Positions 13,110 to 22,438 of a DNA stretch of 64,000 nucleotides are shown here, piece by piece. The DNA lies in NCBI RefSeq assembly GCF_900108335.1, contig NZ_FNVT01000010.1:124001-188000 (forward strand), read 5' to 3'. The first letter of the stretch is position 1. Every line of letters starts with the position of its first letter. The position numbers and the translations under genes are program-made. Source of the DNA: Nonomuraea solani. GTDB lineage: Bacteria > Actinomycetota > Actinomycetes > Streptosporangiales > Streptosporangiaceae. Below the pieces are notes generated by a model that was not told where the DNA came from, made no database searches, and saw only the letters and a program-made list of their open reading frames with translations.

Positions 13110-13752
13110 AGCCCACGGCATCACGGTCACGTTCGGCCGCCACAAGGTGCTCGACCGGACCTCGCTGGCCGTACGCCCCGGGAAGGTGCTCGGCCTGGCC
13201 GGTCCCAGCGGCTGCGGCAAGTCCACGCTGGCCCGCGTCCTGGCCCTGCTGCTGCGCCCCGCCGCGGGCACGGTCACGGTGGACGGGCAGGCGGTGACGG
13301 GATGGCGGCACCGGGCGCCGCGGCGTACCTCGATCGGCCTGATCTTCCAGCAGCCCCGGCTGGCCGTCGATCCCCGCTTCACCCTCCTGGACGTGATCAC
13401 CGAACCCCTCAAGGCCGCCCGCCGCCCCCTGGACCGGGCCCATCTGCTGGCGGAGGAACTGGGGCTGACGGCCGAACTGTTCGGGCGCCGGCCGCACGAG
13501 GTGTCGGACGGGCAGCTCCAGCGGGCGTGCGTGGCGCGGGCGCTCGCCCTCGAACCCCGCTACCTGATCTGCGATGAGATGACCACGATGCTGGACGCCT
13601 CGACCCAGGCACACCTGGTGGCCAGGATCGAGGCGTACCGGGAACGTACCGGGGCGGGGGTGCTGGCGATCAGCCACGACACCGAACTCCTGGACCGCTG
13701 GTCGGACGGCGGCGTCCACGAATGGCACGCCACCGCCGCCCCGGCCCGCTAG
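13102..13752 (+). CDS. nikE: NikE-like short ABC transporter ATP-binding protein
   Basis: A 216-aa ATPase, shorter than typical DppF proteins and lacking the Cys-containing C-terminal tail. Walker A is GPSGCGKS and Walker B LICDEMTTMLD. The signature motif is VSDGQLQR, with Asp in place of the second Gly of LSGGQ. The same kind of short subunit occurs in nickel and metallophore importers. It overlaps nikD by 8 nt and its stop overlaps the convergent STAS gene by 4 nt. With NikD it would energise import. Confidence 0.87.
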   Translation: MLEAHGITVTFGRHKVLDRTSLAVRPGKVLGLAGPSGCGKSTLARVLALLLRPAAGTVTVDGQAVTGWRHRAPRRTSIGLIFQQPRLAVDPRFTLLDVITEPLKAARRPLDRAHLLAEELGLTAELFGRRPHEVSDGQLQRACVARALALEPRYLICDEMTTMLDASTQAHLVARIEAYRERTGAGVLAISHDTELLDRWSDGGVHEWHATAAPAR

Positions 13753-14114
13753 ATGGAGCGTTCCGAGGGCTTCAGGGCCGCCGCGATGGCGTCCTCGACG
13801 GTGTCGTGCACCGGCACGTGCGCCAGGACGCCCGTGATCTCGAAGAGCCGGGCGGGCAGGGGCTGCACGGCGGCGAGGTGGACGGCGCCCCCGTGCCTGA
13901 GACAGTCGGTCGTACACGACAGCAGAACGTGCAGGCCGGAGCTGTCCATGAACGGCACCCGCGACAGGTCGAACACCAGCCGTTTCGATGGATCCCCCCG
14001 GTTCTCCCGGAGATAGGTCTCGAGCTGGGCTCGGTTGGTGGCGTCCATCTCGCCATGGACGGCGAGCACGGTCACCCCGGGCAGGTGCTGGTGCGCCAGC
14101 GTTAATGGCGGCAT
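13749..14114 (-). CDS. STAS-domain anti-sigma factor antagonist
   Basis: A 121-aa single STAS domain. Its phosphorylation-site motif FMDSSGLHVLLS (Ser about 58-59) matches SpoIIAA/RsbV-type anti-anti-sigma factors, whose phosphorylation by a kinase and dephosphorylation by PP2C proteins controls a sigma factor. No partner kinase is adjacent; the SpoIIE-type phosphatase at 2.3-4.6 kb could act on it, but this is inference. It converges on nikE with a 4-nt overlap. The ATG at 14114 has only a weak purine stretch upstream. The following 128 nt (14115-14242) show no gene. Confidence 0.85.
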   Translation of the reverse strand: MPPLTLAHQHLPGVTVLAVHGEMDATNRAQLETYLRENRGDPSKRLVFDLSRVPFMDSSGLHVLLSCTTDCLRHGGAVHLAAVQPLPARLFEITGVLAHVPVHDTVEDAIAAALKPSERSI

Positions 14115-14242
14115 CTACGGCTTCACCGCTCTCGCCAGCGGAACATGACCATCAATGAAGGGTAGTCCGCTGGAGTCGTCGGCGATATCCCACATTTCCG
14201 TGCGCCCCGCCGAGCCCCATCCGACACATGCCCGTGCCGGAT

Positions 14243-15664
14243 TCAGTGCCCGTGGCCGTGCCCGACGAAGGCCGCCGCCGGCTTGCCCGGGGGCACCAGC
14301 CCGAGCGCGACGACGGCCGCGACCCCCGCCACCACCGCGCACAGGGTGAGCCCGGAGACGAACCCCCCGATGCCCGCCCCCGTCCCGGGTGTGAGGCTGG
14401 CGGCGGCGACCGTGGACACCACGGCCACGCCGATCGAGCCGCCCAGCTCGTGGAAGGTGCTGATCACCCCGGAGGCGACCCCGTTCTCACCGGGAGGGAT
14501 GTTGGCCATGGTCGTCGTGGTGGCCGTCACGAACGCCGGTCCGATGCCCAGCGCGGCCAGCGCGAACCCGGGCAGCAGCGTGGTGTAGGCGCTGGCGTCG
14601 GGCGAGATGCGCGTCATCAGCGCCGCCCCCGCCGCCGTCACCACGAACGCCCCCACCGCCACGGCCCGCCCGCCGAGGCGGCCGATGAGATGCCCGCCGG
14701 CCTGCGCGCCCGCCGTGATCGCGACGGCCACGGGCAGGAAGAGCAGCCCGGTCTCCAGGGCGCTGAAGCGGAGCACGTGCTGCAGGTAGAGCGAGCTGAG
14801 GAAGAACAGGCCCAGCATCAGCCCGGTGGCCACCAGCATGACGAACGTCCCCGAGATCACCGGCCGTCTGGCGAGGGTCGCGGCCCGCATGAGCGGCGAC
14901 CGTACCGACTTCTGGATCACCACGAACAGCACGTACAGCAGCACGGCCCCGATCAACGGCAGCACCGTGCCCGCCGCCGTCCAGCCGGAGTCGCCCGCCG
15001 TCACCAGCCCGTAGATCAGCAGCGCCGTCGCCATCGTGACGACCAGCGCGCCGGGCACGTCGACCCGCTCCCTCCGCCCGGCCGCCCGCGGCACGACGGC
15101 GGGTACGGCGGCCAGCACCAGCAGCCCGATCGGCACGTTGACGAAGAACACCCAGGCCCACCCCGGTCCGGCGGTCAGCACGCCGCCGACGAGCACGCCG
15201 AGGGCCGCCCCCGTCCCGCCGATGGCCGCCCACACGCCGAGCGCCCGCCCGCGCCGCTCACCGTGGAAGGTGCCGGTGATGACCGCCAGGGCCGCGGGCG
15301 ACAGCAGCGCCGCACCGACCCCCTGCAGGGCCCGCCCCGCGATGAGCACACCACCGCTCCCGGCCAGCCCGCACACCAGCGAGGCCGCCGTGAACAGCCC
15401 GAGCCCCGCGAGCAGCGTCCTGCGGGCGCCGAGCACGTCCGCGAGCCGCCCGCCGAGCACCATCAGGCCGCCGAAGCAGAGCGTGTACGTGGTCACCACC
15501 CAGGTGAGCGCCTCCCGGCCGAGCACCAGCTCCGCACCGATGGTCGGCAGCGCCACCTGCACCACGGTGATGTCGACGATCAGCATGAACTGCGCCAGGC
15601 AGAGCAGCACCAGCACGGCCCACCCGCCACTCCGCGCCTTGGCCGGAGCCATATCGAGACTCAT
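14243..15664 (-). CDS. DHA2-family MFS efflux transporter
   Basis: A 473-aa drug:H+ antiporter of the EmrB/QacA type with about 14 membrane helices. Motif A-like GGRLADVLGARRT, motif C-like GGTGAALGVLVGGVL and VDITVVQVALPTI in helix 1 support the subfamily. It ends in a His/Gly tail (GHGHGH), which could bind metal. AAGGAG lies 6 nt before ATG 15664, and the large palindrome at 15674-15701 touches that ribosome site. Expression is therefore probably blocked by the TetR protein encoded just upstream. Confidence 0.92.
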   Translation of the reverse strand: MSLDMAPAKARSGGWAVLVLLCLAQFMLIVDITVVQVALPTIGAELVLGREALTWVVTTYTLCFGGLMVLGGRLADVLGARRTLLAGLGLFTAASLVCGLAGSGGVLIAGRALQGVGAALLSPAALAVITGTFHGERRGRALGVWAAIGGTGAALGVLVGGVLTAGPGWAWVFFVNVPIGLLVLAAVPAVVPRAAGRRERVDVPGALVVTMATALLIYGLVTAGDSGWTAAGTVLPLIGAVLLYVLFVVIQKSVRSPLMRAATLARRPVISGTFVMLVATGLMLGLFFLSSLYLQHVLRFSALETGLLFLPVAVAITAGAQAGGHLIGRLGGRAVAVGAFVVTAAGAALMTRISPDASAYTTLLPGFALAALGIGPAFVTATTTTMANIPPGENGVASGVISTFHELGGSIGVAVVSTVAAASLTPGTGAGIGGFVSGLTLCAVVAGVAAVVALGLVPPGKPAAAFVGHGHGH

Positions 15665-15673
15665 CCCAACTCC

Positions 15674-15701
15674 TTAACTTGAACATCAGTGTTCAAGTTA
15701 A
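15674..15701. promoter_or_regulatory. Perfect 28-bp palindromic operator (12-bp arms), probable TetR site
   Basis: The arms TTAACTTGAACA (15674-15685) and TGTTCAAGTTAA (15690-15701) are exact complements around TCAG. The site lies between tetR and the MFS gene, ends a few bases before the MFS start codon and merges with its ribosome site. Long palindromes with A/T-rich ends of this size are typical of TetR dimers. No second copy is seen before tetR itself. Confidence 0.75.
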
Positions 15702-15803
15702 CCCATACCGGGGCAGGGTGTCGAGGTCGCGCTGCGCTGTGAATCGATGACATTCAGTAACGGAAGAAGGGCGCGATGGACCCAGAAGCCCAGGAGGCCC
15801 GCT

Positions 15804-16400
15804 CTACCGCTGCGGGGCGAGGAGGGACAGCATCGTCCTGGTCAGGACCTGTTCCGCCTCGTCGGGCGCGAGCCGTCCCGTCTCCCGCTCCTGGGCGGCG
15901 CTGTGAATGATCGAGAAGAACGTCGTCACCAGCCACGTCAGCGGCAGGTCGGTCCGGAAGTCCCCATCTCCCTGCCCCCGCGCGATCAGCCGCTCCACCC
16001 GCCGCAGCGGCCCCTCGTGATGCTCCCTGATCCGCTCCGTGGCCAGCGCCCGGTCGGCGGCCATGAACAGGCGCCGGTGCCGGTCGAGGAGCTCCCACGA
16101 CGAACGCAGCAGCCGGGCCATGGCCTCGGGGGCGGGCAGGGTGTCGAGCGACTCGTCGGCCAGCACCGCGTCCGCCACGCCCACCGCGTGGTCCATCACG
16201 GCGTCGACCAGCGCCTCCCGCGACGGGAAATGACCATAGAGGGTCACCCGGCCCACCCCGGCGGCCTTGGCGATCTCGGCCACGCTGGCCGTGTGGTCGG
16301 CGCTGAGCAGCCGGGTCCCCGCTTCGAGGATCGCGGCGATGTTGCGCTCGGCGTCCGCACGCCTGGCGGGTACGGGCTGTCGGGCCGCGGCCTTGATCAT
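15804..16400 (-). CDS. TetR-family transcriptional regulator
   Basis: A 198-aa repressor with an N-terminal TetR helix-turn-helix (SVAEIAKAAGVGRVTLYGHF, about 40-59) and a helical ligand-binding domain. It lies between an ABC exporter (26 nt upstream) and the MFS pump (139 nt downstream), all on the minus strand. It most likely represses the pump through the palindrome at 15674-15701. It is probably made as part of the exporter transcript, because no separate palindrome or clear promoter precedes it. Confidence 0.9.
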   Translation of the reverse strand: MIKAAARQPVPARRADAERNIAAILEAGTRLLSADHTASVAEIAKAAGVGRVTLYGHFPSREALVDAVMDHAVGVADAVLADESLDTLPAPEAMARLLRSSWELLDRHRRLFMAADRALATERIREHHEGPLRRVERLIARGQGDGDFRTDLPLTWLVTTFFSIIHSAAQERETGRLAPDEAEQVLTRTMLSLLAPQR

Positions 16401-16426
16401 AGGACCAAGCCTACGACAGGGGCATA

Positions 16427-18022
16427 TCAGTCACCGCTCACGTCGCGCGCGCCGAACGCGAGCACTCCGGCCACCGCCAGCGCCGCCGCGACACCCGTCA
16501 GCCAGAGCAGCGGCCCGGCCGTCACCGTGCCGCCGGGCAATTGGGGCAGATGGGTGAAGGGGGACAGGCTCATGACGCGGTCGTCCAGCCGGAGCAGCTC
16601 GCCGAGCTGGGCGATCAGCGCGAACGCCACCAGCGCCGCCCACGCCAGCGCCACCAGCCTGGGCAGCGCCCCGAACAGCAGCATCGCCAGCCCCGCCAGC
16701 GTCCATCCGGCGGGAGCCTGGAGCACCGCGGCCGCCACCAGGCGCGGCACCTCGGCGGCCGGACCGCCCGCGCGGATCCCGTGCGTGAGACCCGCCGCCA
16801 GCCCGCCGGCGGCCAGGATCACCACCGTTCCGGCCAGCGCCGCGCCGAGGTGACCCGCCGTCCACGACGCGCGCCGTACGGCCGTGGCCAGGACCGGTTC
16901 GGCCCGGAGCGCCGACTCCTCGGTACGCAGCCGCAGCGTCGCCTGCACCGCGTACCCGCCCGCGACCAGGCCGAGCAGCCCCAGCACGGTCGCCAGGAAC
17001 GTGTCGACCAGCGCGCCTTCGCCGCCCATCAGGGCCAGCATGGCGGCCAGTCGCGGGTTGTCCTGGATGATCGTGCCCACGCTCTGCGCCAGGGACCCGA
17101 ACATGCCCCCTGCCACGGCGAACGCCGCCGACCATCCGAGCAGGCTCCCGCGCTGCAGCCGCCACGCCAGCGCCGGCGTGCTCGCCAGCCGGGCTCCCGC
17201 GTCCCGTGGGCCGTGCCGGGGCGCGACCAGCCCGGCGCCCAGGTCACGCTGCCCGGCCAGTACGGCGGCCACCGCGACCAGCGCCAGCCCCGTACCGGCG
17301 AGCAGGGCGACCGCCCACCACCGCTCCCCGGCGAACGGACGTACCCGCTGGGCCCACCCCAGCGGCGACAGCCACGACACCGCCTCGTCGCCGGTCGCGT
17401 CGCCCGAGGCGCGCAGGACGAACGCCAGCCCCAGCGCCGCGACCGCGAGCCCGCGCCCCGTGCGCGCGTGCTCGGTGAGCTGGGCGGCCACCACCGCCAC
17501 CCCCGCGAACACCCACCCCGCGCCGCCGGCCGCCAGCCCGAACGCGAGCGAGCCCGCCACCGACAACCCCTGAGCGGCCAGGACGAGCGCGGTGACCAGG
17601 GCGAGGACCAGGTTCGCGGCGCCCGCGAGCAGGACCGTGGCGGCGACGATCGCGTGCCGGCCGACCACGCAGGCCCCGACCAGCTCGGCCCGGCCGCTCT
17701 CCTCGTCGGCCCGGGTGTGCCTGATCACCGTGGTGATGCTCATCAAAGCCGCCAGAACCGTGACGAACGTGACGGCCCGCCAGGCGGTCAGCCCGCCGAT
17801 CGAGGTGTCGTAGACGGGACCGGTCAGCGCCCGCAGCGCGGGAGCGGAGGTGACGGTCGCGCCGAGCGCGGCACGCCGGCCGGCCTGCGGATACAGGTCG
17901 GCGAGCGCCGACCCGATGGCGGCCACGACCACGGCGGGCACGGCGATCCAGACCGGCAGCACCACCCGGTCCCTGCGCAGCGCCAGCCGCAGGAGGGCGA
18001 GCGCGCCCTTCGACGCGATCAT
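16427..18022 (-). CDS. ABC-2 type exporter permease
   Basis: A 531-aa membrane protein with about twelve predicted helices in two halves, the length and form of actinobacterial anibiotic-export permeases of the ABC-2 type (one polypeptide serving as the full channel). It starts at an ATG overlapping the ATPase stop by 4 nt and is followed by tetR after 26 nt. It exports an unknown hydrophobic compound with the adjacent ATPase. Confidence 0.88.
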   Translation of the reverse strand: MIASKGALALLRLALRRDRVVLPVWIAVPAVVVAAIGSALADLYPQAGRRAALGATVTSAPALRALTGPVYDTSIGGLTAWRAVTFVTVLAALMSITTVIRHTRADEESGRAELVGACVVGRHAIVAATVLLAGAANLVLALVTALVLAAQGLSVAGSLAFGLAAGGAGWVFAGVAVVAAQLTEHARTGRGLAVAALGLAFVLRASGDATGDEAVSWLSPLGWAQRVRPFAGERWWAVALLAGTGLALVAVAAVLAGQRDLGAGLVAPRHGPRDAGARLASTPALAWRLQRGSLLGWSAAFAVAGGMFGSLAQSVGTIIQDNPRLAAMLALMGGEGALVDTFLATVLGLLGLVAGGYAVQATLRLRTEESALRAEPVLATAVRRASWTAGHLGAALAGTVVILAAGGLAAGLTHGIRAGGPAAEVPRLVAAAVLQAPAGWTLAGLAMLLFGALPRLVALAWAALVAFALIAQLGELLRLDDRVMSLSPFTHLPQLPGGTVTAGPLLWLTGVAAALAVAGVLAFGARDVSGD

Positions 18023-18903
18023 GGGCCGGTCCGGTAGTGCCGCAGGAACAACTCTTCCAAGGTGGGCGGCCGGCAGGTCAGGCCGCGTACGCCGGCGCCG
18101 GTGAGCAGGCGCAGCGCGTCATCGAGGCGCTCGGAGTCGATCTGGAAGCGCACCCGCGTCCCGTTGACGGCCAGGTCGTGCACCCCTTTGAGGCCGGCCA
18201 GGCCCTCCGGCACACGGTCGAGCTCGGCGCTGATCGACGTACGGGTGAGGTGCCGCAACTGGGCCAGCGTGCCGGTCTCGACCGCGCGGCCGGCCCGGAT
18301 GATCGTGACCCGGTCGCACAGGGCCTCGACCTCGGACAGGATGTGACTGGACAGCAGCACCGTACGGCCGCCGTCGCGCTCCTGGTCGATCGCCTCGCGG
18401 AAGGCCGCCTCCATGAGCGGGTCCAGCCCGGACGTCGGCTCGTCGAGCAGCAGCAGCTCCACGTCGGAGGCCAGCGCGGCGATGAGGGCCACCTTCTGGC
18501 GGTTGCCCTTGGAGTAGGCGCGGCCCTTCCGCGTCGGGTCGAGGTCGAAGCGGTCGAGCAGGGCCGCCTTGCGGCGCGGGTCGAGGCCGCCGCGCAACCG
18601 GCCGAGCAGGTCGATGGCCTCACCGCCGGACAGCGTGGGCCACAGCACCACGTCGCCCGGCACGTACGCCAGCCGCCGGTGCAGGGCGACCGCGTCGCGC
18701 CAGGGGTCGCCGCCGAGCAGCTCGGCGTGCCCGGCGTCGGCGCGCAGCAGGCCGAGCAGGATGCGCAGGGTGGTGGTCTTGCCCGAGCCGTTGGGCCCGA
18801 GGAAGCCGTGCACCTCGCCGGTGCGTACGGTGAGGTCGAGCCCGTCCAGCGCGCGGACCTTGCCGTATCGCTTGAACAGGCCGGTGACGAGGACGGCAGG
18901 CAT
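18019..18903 (-). CDS. ABC exporter ATP-binding protein
   Basis: A 294-aa drug-exporter-type ATPase. Walker A is GPNGSGKT, the signature [15 protein letters not shown], Walker [13 protein letters not shown], and the switch His lies in LLSSHIL. The C-terminal 80 residues form the accessory domain usual for these exporters. GGGAGG lies 6 nt before ATG 18903. A small exact inverted repeat (18913-18928) sits next to that ribosome site. First gene of the ATPase-permease-tetR-MFS set. Confidence 0.93.
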   Translation of the reverse strand: MPAVLVTGLFKRYGKVRALDGLDLTVRTGEVHGFLGPNGSGKTTTLRILLGLLRADAGHAELLGGDPWRDAVALHRRLAYVPGDVVLWPTLSGGEAIDLLGRLRGGLDPRRKAALLDRFDLDPTRKGRAYSKGNRQKVALIAALASDVELLLLDEPTSGLDPLMEAAFREAIDQERDGGRTVLLSSHILSEVEALCDRVTIIRAGRAVETGTLAQLRHLTRTSISAELDRVPEGLAGLKGVHDLAVNGTRVRFQIDSERLDDALRLLTGAGVRGLTCRPPTLEELFLRHYRTGP

Positions 18904-18912
18904 GGGCGCCTC

Positions 18913-18928
18913 CCTGAAACCCTTCAGG
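18913..18928. promoter_or_regulatory. CCTGAA-N4-TTCAGG inverted repeat before the ABC exporter
   Basis: Exact 6-bp arms at 18913-18918 and 18923-18928 overlap the leader just upstream of the ribosome site of the exporter ATPase. It could be an operator or a small RNA hairpin. It does not resemble the TetR palindrome at 15674. Confidence 0.3.
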
Positions 18929-18963
18929 CCCCCGGGACCCTCACCCTACGCCGCCCGACGGGC

Positions 18964-19008
18964 TCACGGCAGCTCGGCGAAAGGCACGGTCACGGCAGCT
19001 CGGCGAAA
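18964..19008. repeat. 19-bp direct repeat at the 3' end of trkA
   Basis: The stretch starting TCACGGCAGCTCGGCGAAA occurs at 18964-18982 and again at 18990-19008. The second copy encodes the last residues and stop of the TrkA-like protein (FAELP-stop). The first copy repeats the same codons in frame just past the stop. It looks like a 26-bp tandem duplication of the gene end. Confidence 0.8.
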
Positions 19009-19652
19009 CGCTCCACCTGCTCGGTCCGGCCGGAGACGAGGATGACGTCGCCGTAGGTCAGCTCGGTGTCCGCGGTGGCGTAGGTGAACTCCTCGCCGGG
19101 TGGCTTCACCGCCACGATGGTGACGCCGTATTTGCGCCGCAGGTTGGACCGGCCCAGCGGGATGCCGACGTATTCCTTCGGCGGCGTGGTCTTGGCCAGC
19201 GCGAAGTTCTCGTCCACCTGCATGTAGTCGAGCATGCGCCCGCTGACCAGGTGGGCCACCCGCTCGCCCATGTCGTGCTCGGGGAAGACGACGTGGTGGG
19301 CGCCGATGCGGCTCAGGATGCGGCCGTGCTGGGTGCTGACCGCCTTGGCCCAGATGTCGTTGATCTCCAGCTCGGCCAGCAGCGACGTGGCCAGGATGCT
19401 GGCCTCGATGTCGCTGCCGACGGCGATCACCGCCTGGTAGAAGTCGGGCACGCCGAGCTGGCGCAGGGCCTCCATGTCGGTGGCGTCCGCGGTGGCGATC
19501 TGGGTGATCCGCCCGGCCAGGCTCTGGGTGATCTTCGGCCGGTGGTCGATGGCCAGGACCTCGGTGCCGCGCCGGGTGAGCTCCAGCGCCAGTGACGTGC
19601 CGAACCGGCCCAGGCCGATGACGACGACCGGGTCGCTCTTGTGATCAGCCAA
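18990..19652 (-). CDS. trkA: TrkA-type K+ uptake regulatory subunit (RCK domains)
   Basis: A 220-aa cytoplasmic RCK protein. The Rossmann nucleotide-binding domain begins VVVIGLGRFGTSLALEL with an acidic residue at the end of the second strand (LAIDHR). The C-terminal half is a RCK_C ligand-binding domain (YVGIPLGRSNLRRKYGVTIVAV). In Ktr/Trk systems such a ring gates the membrane subunit in response to ATP/ADP or c-di-AMP. It overlaps trkH by 8 nt. The 3' end has been duplicated (see 18964-19008). Confidence 0.93.
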   Translation of the reverse strand: MADHKSDPVVVIGLGRFGTSLALELTRRGTEVLAIDHRPKITQSLAGRITQIATADATDMEALRQLGVPDFYQAVIAVGSDIEASILATSLLAELEINDIWAKAVSTQHGRILSRIGAHHVVFPEHDMGERVAHLVSGRMLDYMQVDENFALAKTTPPKEYVGIPLGRSNLRRKYGVTIVAVKPPGEEFTYATADTELTYGDVILVSGRTEQVERFAELP

Positions 19653-20994
19653 CGATGACTCGCTCCTCGGGTAGCTCGTAATGGCGGGCGCGGGTGTTGA
19701 GGGCCAGGGCGGACCCCAGCGTGAGCGGGCCGAGCCGGCCGATGAACATCAGGAAGACCAGCAGCAGGTGGCCGGCCACGCCCACGTGGGCGGTGATGCC
19801 GGTGGACAGCCCCGCCGTGCCGAACGCCGCGACCACCTCGAACAGCACCTGGTCGAGGGTGTGCGGGGTGAGGGCGAGCAGCACGTAGGTGGACACGGCG
19901 ACGAGCGCCACCCCCAGCGTGGTGATCGTGACCGCCTGCCGCTGCGTGGCCTCCGGCAGCCGGCGGTGGCCGATGTTCACCCGGGTCTCGCCCCGCAGCT
20001 CGGCCCACACGACGAACACCAGCAGCCCGAGCGTGGTCACCTTGAGCCCGCCCGCGGTGCCCGCGCTGCCGCCGCCGATGAACATCAGCAGCTCGGTGGC
20101 CAGCCAGCTCGACGGGTACATCTGGGAGATGTCGAGGGAGTTGAACCCGGCCGAGCGCGGCATGACGGCGGTGAAGAACGCCGCCAGCAGCTTGCCGGGA
20201 TCGTCGAGCGCCCCCAGCGTCCTCGGGTTGCGCCACTCGGTCATCAGGAAGACGAGCGTGCCGAGCACCAGCAGGACGACGGTCATGCCCACGGTGATCC
20301 TGGTGAGCACCGTCCACTTGCGCGGGTGCCGCCAGGAGCGGGCCAGCTCGAACACCACGGGAAAGCCCAGCCCGCCGACGATGGTCGCGATCGCGATGGT
20401 CAGGCAGATCCACGGGTCGGTGACGAACCGGATGAGACTGTCGGGCCAGAGCGCGAACCCGGCGTTGTTGAACGCCGTGACCGAGTGGAAGGCGCCCAGG
20501 TAGAGGGCGCGGCCGAACGACTCGCCGTAGCCGATCATGAAGCGGCCGGTGAGCACGACGGCCGCGATGACCTCGCACACCAGGCTGAACAGCACCACCT
20601 TGCGCACCACGCGGCGCACGTCGCTCGTGCTCAGCGTCTTGGTCTCGGCCTGCGCCGCGATCTTGGCCCGCAGACCCAGGCGGCCGGAGATGAGCAGGGT
20701 GAACAGGGTGGCCATGGTCATGATCCCGAGGCCGCCCACCTGGACCAGCCCGGCGATCACCACCTCGCCGAACACCGACCAGTGCGCCTCGGTGTCGACC
20801 ACGGCCAGCCCGGTCACGCAGACGGCCGAGGTCGAGGTGAACAGCGCGGAAACCCAGTCGGCCGGCTCACCGGCGGTGGTGGCCATGGGAAGGGAGAGCA
20901 GGACCGTGCCGATGGCCACGGCCACGACGAAGGCGGCCACCACGACCTGTGCCGGGTGCCGGAACCTGGCCGAGAACGAGGGCCCGCGCATCAT
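19645..20994 (-). CDS. trkH: TrkH/KtrB-family K+ transporter membrane subunit
   Basis: A 449-aa ion-conducting subunit with repeated M1-P-M2 units. The first selectivity loop is STSAVCVTGLAV, and a later one is HSVTAFNNAGFA. It would import K+ under control of the downstream RCK protein, which overlaps it by 8 nt. Two adjacent ATG codons occur at the start. The 252-nt region upstream (20995-21246) holds no gene, and I could not recognise a c-di-AMP riboswitch in it. Confidence 0.93.
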   Translation of the reverse strand: MMRGPSFSARFRHPAQVVVAAFVVAVAIGTVLLSLPMATTAGEPADWVSALFTSTSAVCVTGLAVVDTEAHWSVFGEVVIAGLVQVGGLGIMTMATLFTLLISGRLGLRAKIAAQAETKTLSTSDVRRVVRKVVLFSLVCEVIAAVVLTGRFMIGYGESFGRALYLGAFHSVTAFNNAGFALWPDSLIRFVTDPWICLTIAIATIVGGLGFPVVFELARSWRHPRKWTVLTRITVGMTVVLLVLGTLVFLMTEWRNPRTLGALDDPGKLLAAFFTAVMPRSAGFNSLDISQMYPSSWLATELLMFIGGGSAGTAGGLKVTTLGLLVFVVWAELRGETRVNIGHRRLPEATQRQAVTITTLGVALVAVSTYVLLALTPHTLDQVLFEVVAAFGTAGLSTGITAHVGVAGHLLLVFLMFIGRLGPLTLGSALALNTRARHYELPEERVIVG

Positions 20995-21246
20995 CGGTCA
21001 CCGATCTCGATACAGCCACAAGGGCCACGCATCGCGAATGCCTCCCCCGAGAGACTCCAGCCGCCAGTCCATGCCGACCAGACTTCCCGGCGCGCCGCGC
21101 ACTACCGTAACAGCCCCCAGGACCACCAGCGCACTTACGTCTCCTTGACGACTTCACCACGCGTTCTTGACGCCCTGGCGCACCGGCGTTCCCTCTCCAC
21201 GCGCCCCTGGAGCCGGTCTCGCCCGGCATGTGGGACGGTAGGCGAC

Positions 21247-21819
21247 ATGTCCGATGAACTGCCCCTGACCGTCGACGAGGCGATCGCCGCCACGAGGACC
21301 GGCCGGCGTCTCAAGTACCTGTACTTCTGGGGCCACCAGCCCGCCCGCGGCGGCGGGGCCGGCCCCGGCTGCCTGAGCCAGTGGTGGCCGTCCCCCTTCA
21401 CCGAGGACGGGCACCGGTTCGCCACCGCCGAGCACTACATGATGGCGCACAAGGCGTGGCTGTTCGGGGACGAGGAGAGCGCCGCCGAGATCCTCGGGAG
21501 CGGGCATCCGGCCAAGGCCAAGGCGATCGGCCGCACCGTACGGGGCTTCGACGAGGACACCTGGAACGCGCACCGCTCCGCCATCGTGGCGCGCGGCGGC
21601 GTGGCCAAGTTCGGGCAGAACGCCGAGCTGGGGGACTACCTGCTCGGGACCGCGAACCGGGTCCTGGTCGAGGCCAGCCCGGTGGACCGGGTGTGGGGCA
21701 TCGGCCTGACGGCCGACGACCGGCGCGCCGCCGCACCGGAGACCTGGCGCGGCCTCAACCTGCTCGGCTTCGCCCTGATGTCCGCCCGCGCGACCCTTCA
21801 GGAGGGCAGGCGCGGGTAG
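21247..21819 (+). CDS. NADAR-family N-glycosidase (YbiA type)
   Basis: A 190-aa NADAR domain protein. Landmarks are FWGHQP near residue 29, the helix ATAEHYMMAHKAWLFGD (about 58-74) and DRVWGIGLTADD near the C-terminus. Members cleave N-glycosidic bonds in riboflavin-pathway intermediates or remove ADP-ribose from nucleic acid bases. GTAGGCGAC before ATG 21247 is a weak ribosome site. It converges with KptA, with only 7 nt between the stop codons, and an ADP-ribosylglycohydrolase lies one gene further on. That points to ADP-ribose metabolism rather than riboflavin. Confidence 0.88.
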   Translation: MSDELPLTVDEAIAATRTGRRLKYLYFWGHQPARGGGAGPGCLSQWWPSPFTEDGHRFATAEHYMMAHKAWLFGDEESAAEILGSGHPAKAKAIGRTVRGFDEDTWNAHRSAIVARGGVAKFGQNAELGDYLLGTANRVLVEASPVDRVWGIGLTADDRRAAAPETWRGLNLLGFALMSARATLQEGRRG

Positions 21820-21826
21820 GCGCCTT

Positions 21827-22378
21827 TCAGGACGGCAGCCGCAGGTAGCCGGGCGGGACGTGGTCCGCCAGCCAGACCCCGTTGGCGCTGCGCCGGAACG
21901 GGTGCCCGTCGGCGTGCATGACCCCGGCGGCCACCACCAGCACCACGGGCGCACCCCGCCGGGACCCCACCCGCACGGCCGTCTCCCGGTCGGGCGACAG
22001 GTGCACGTGCTGCCGGTTCATCGGCCGCAGCCCCTCTTTCCTGATCGCCACCAGGAACCGCCCCACGGTGCCGTGGTAGAGCACCTCGGGCGGCTCGACG
22101 ACGGGCAGGCCGAGATCCACCGGGATCGTGTGCCCCTGGCTGGCCCGGATCCGGCCGTCCTCGATCGCGTACCGGCGCTTGTCGTTGACGGCCACGACCT
22201 CCCGCAGCTCGTCGGGCGTGATCGTGAACCCGTGCTCGCGGGCCGCCCGCAGAAGGGTCTCCACCTCCACCCAGCCGGCCGGGTCGAGGGTGAGGCCGAT
22301 GCGCTGCGGGTCGTGCCGCAGATGCCGGGCCAGATATTTTGAAATGCGCACCATGCGCCGCTCTTCCATCCCCGCCAT
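21827..22378 (-). CDS. kptA: RNA 2'-phosphotransferase (KptA/Tpt1)
   Basis: A 183-aa Tpt1/KptA enzyme. In eukaryotes it moves the 2'-phosphate of spliced tRNA to NAD+, giving ADP-ribose 1'',2''-cyclic phosphate. Conserved elements are present in order: SKYLARHLRHDP (catalytic Arg), IRASQGHT, LYHGT and HVHLS. It starts at ATG 22378, with further ATGs 3 and 8 codons in. It is followed upstream on the same strand by an ADP-ribosylglycohydrolase gene 60 nt away, a natural partner for handling the ADP-ribose product. Confidence 0.92.
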   Translation of the reverse strand: MAGMEERRMVRISKYLARHLRHDPQRIGLTLDPAGWVEVETLLRAAREHGFTITPDELREVVAVNDKRRYAIEDGRIRASQGHTIPVDLGLPVVEPPEVLYHGTVGRFLVAIRKEGLRPMNRQHVHLSPDRETAVRVGSRRGAPVVLVVAAGVMHADGHPFRRSANGVWLADHVPPGYLRLPS

Positions 22379-22438
22379 GCTCCCGCGCCCCGCCTCTCCG
22401 GGCCAACCGAATTATGAAGGTCCGGCGCACGTTCGGGG

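Noticed and set aside
14115-14342. 75-codon minus-strand ORF after the MFS gene
   Set aside because: Its N-terminal half is a frame-shifted shadow of the MFS tail and it has no ribosome site.
20995-21246. c-di-AMP (ydaO-type) riboswitch before trkH
   Set aside because: Expected from context in actinobacteria, but I could not find the conserved core in the gap on the minus strand.
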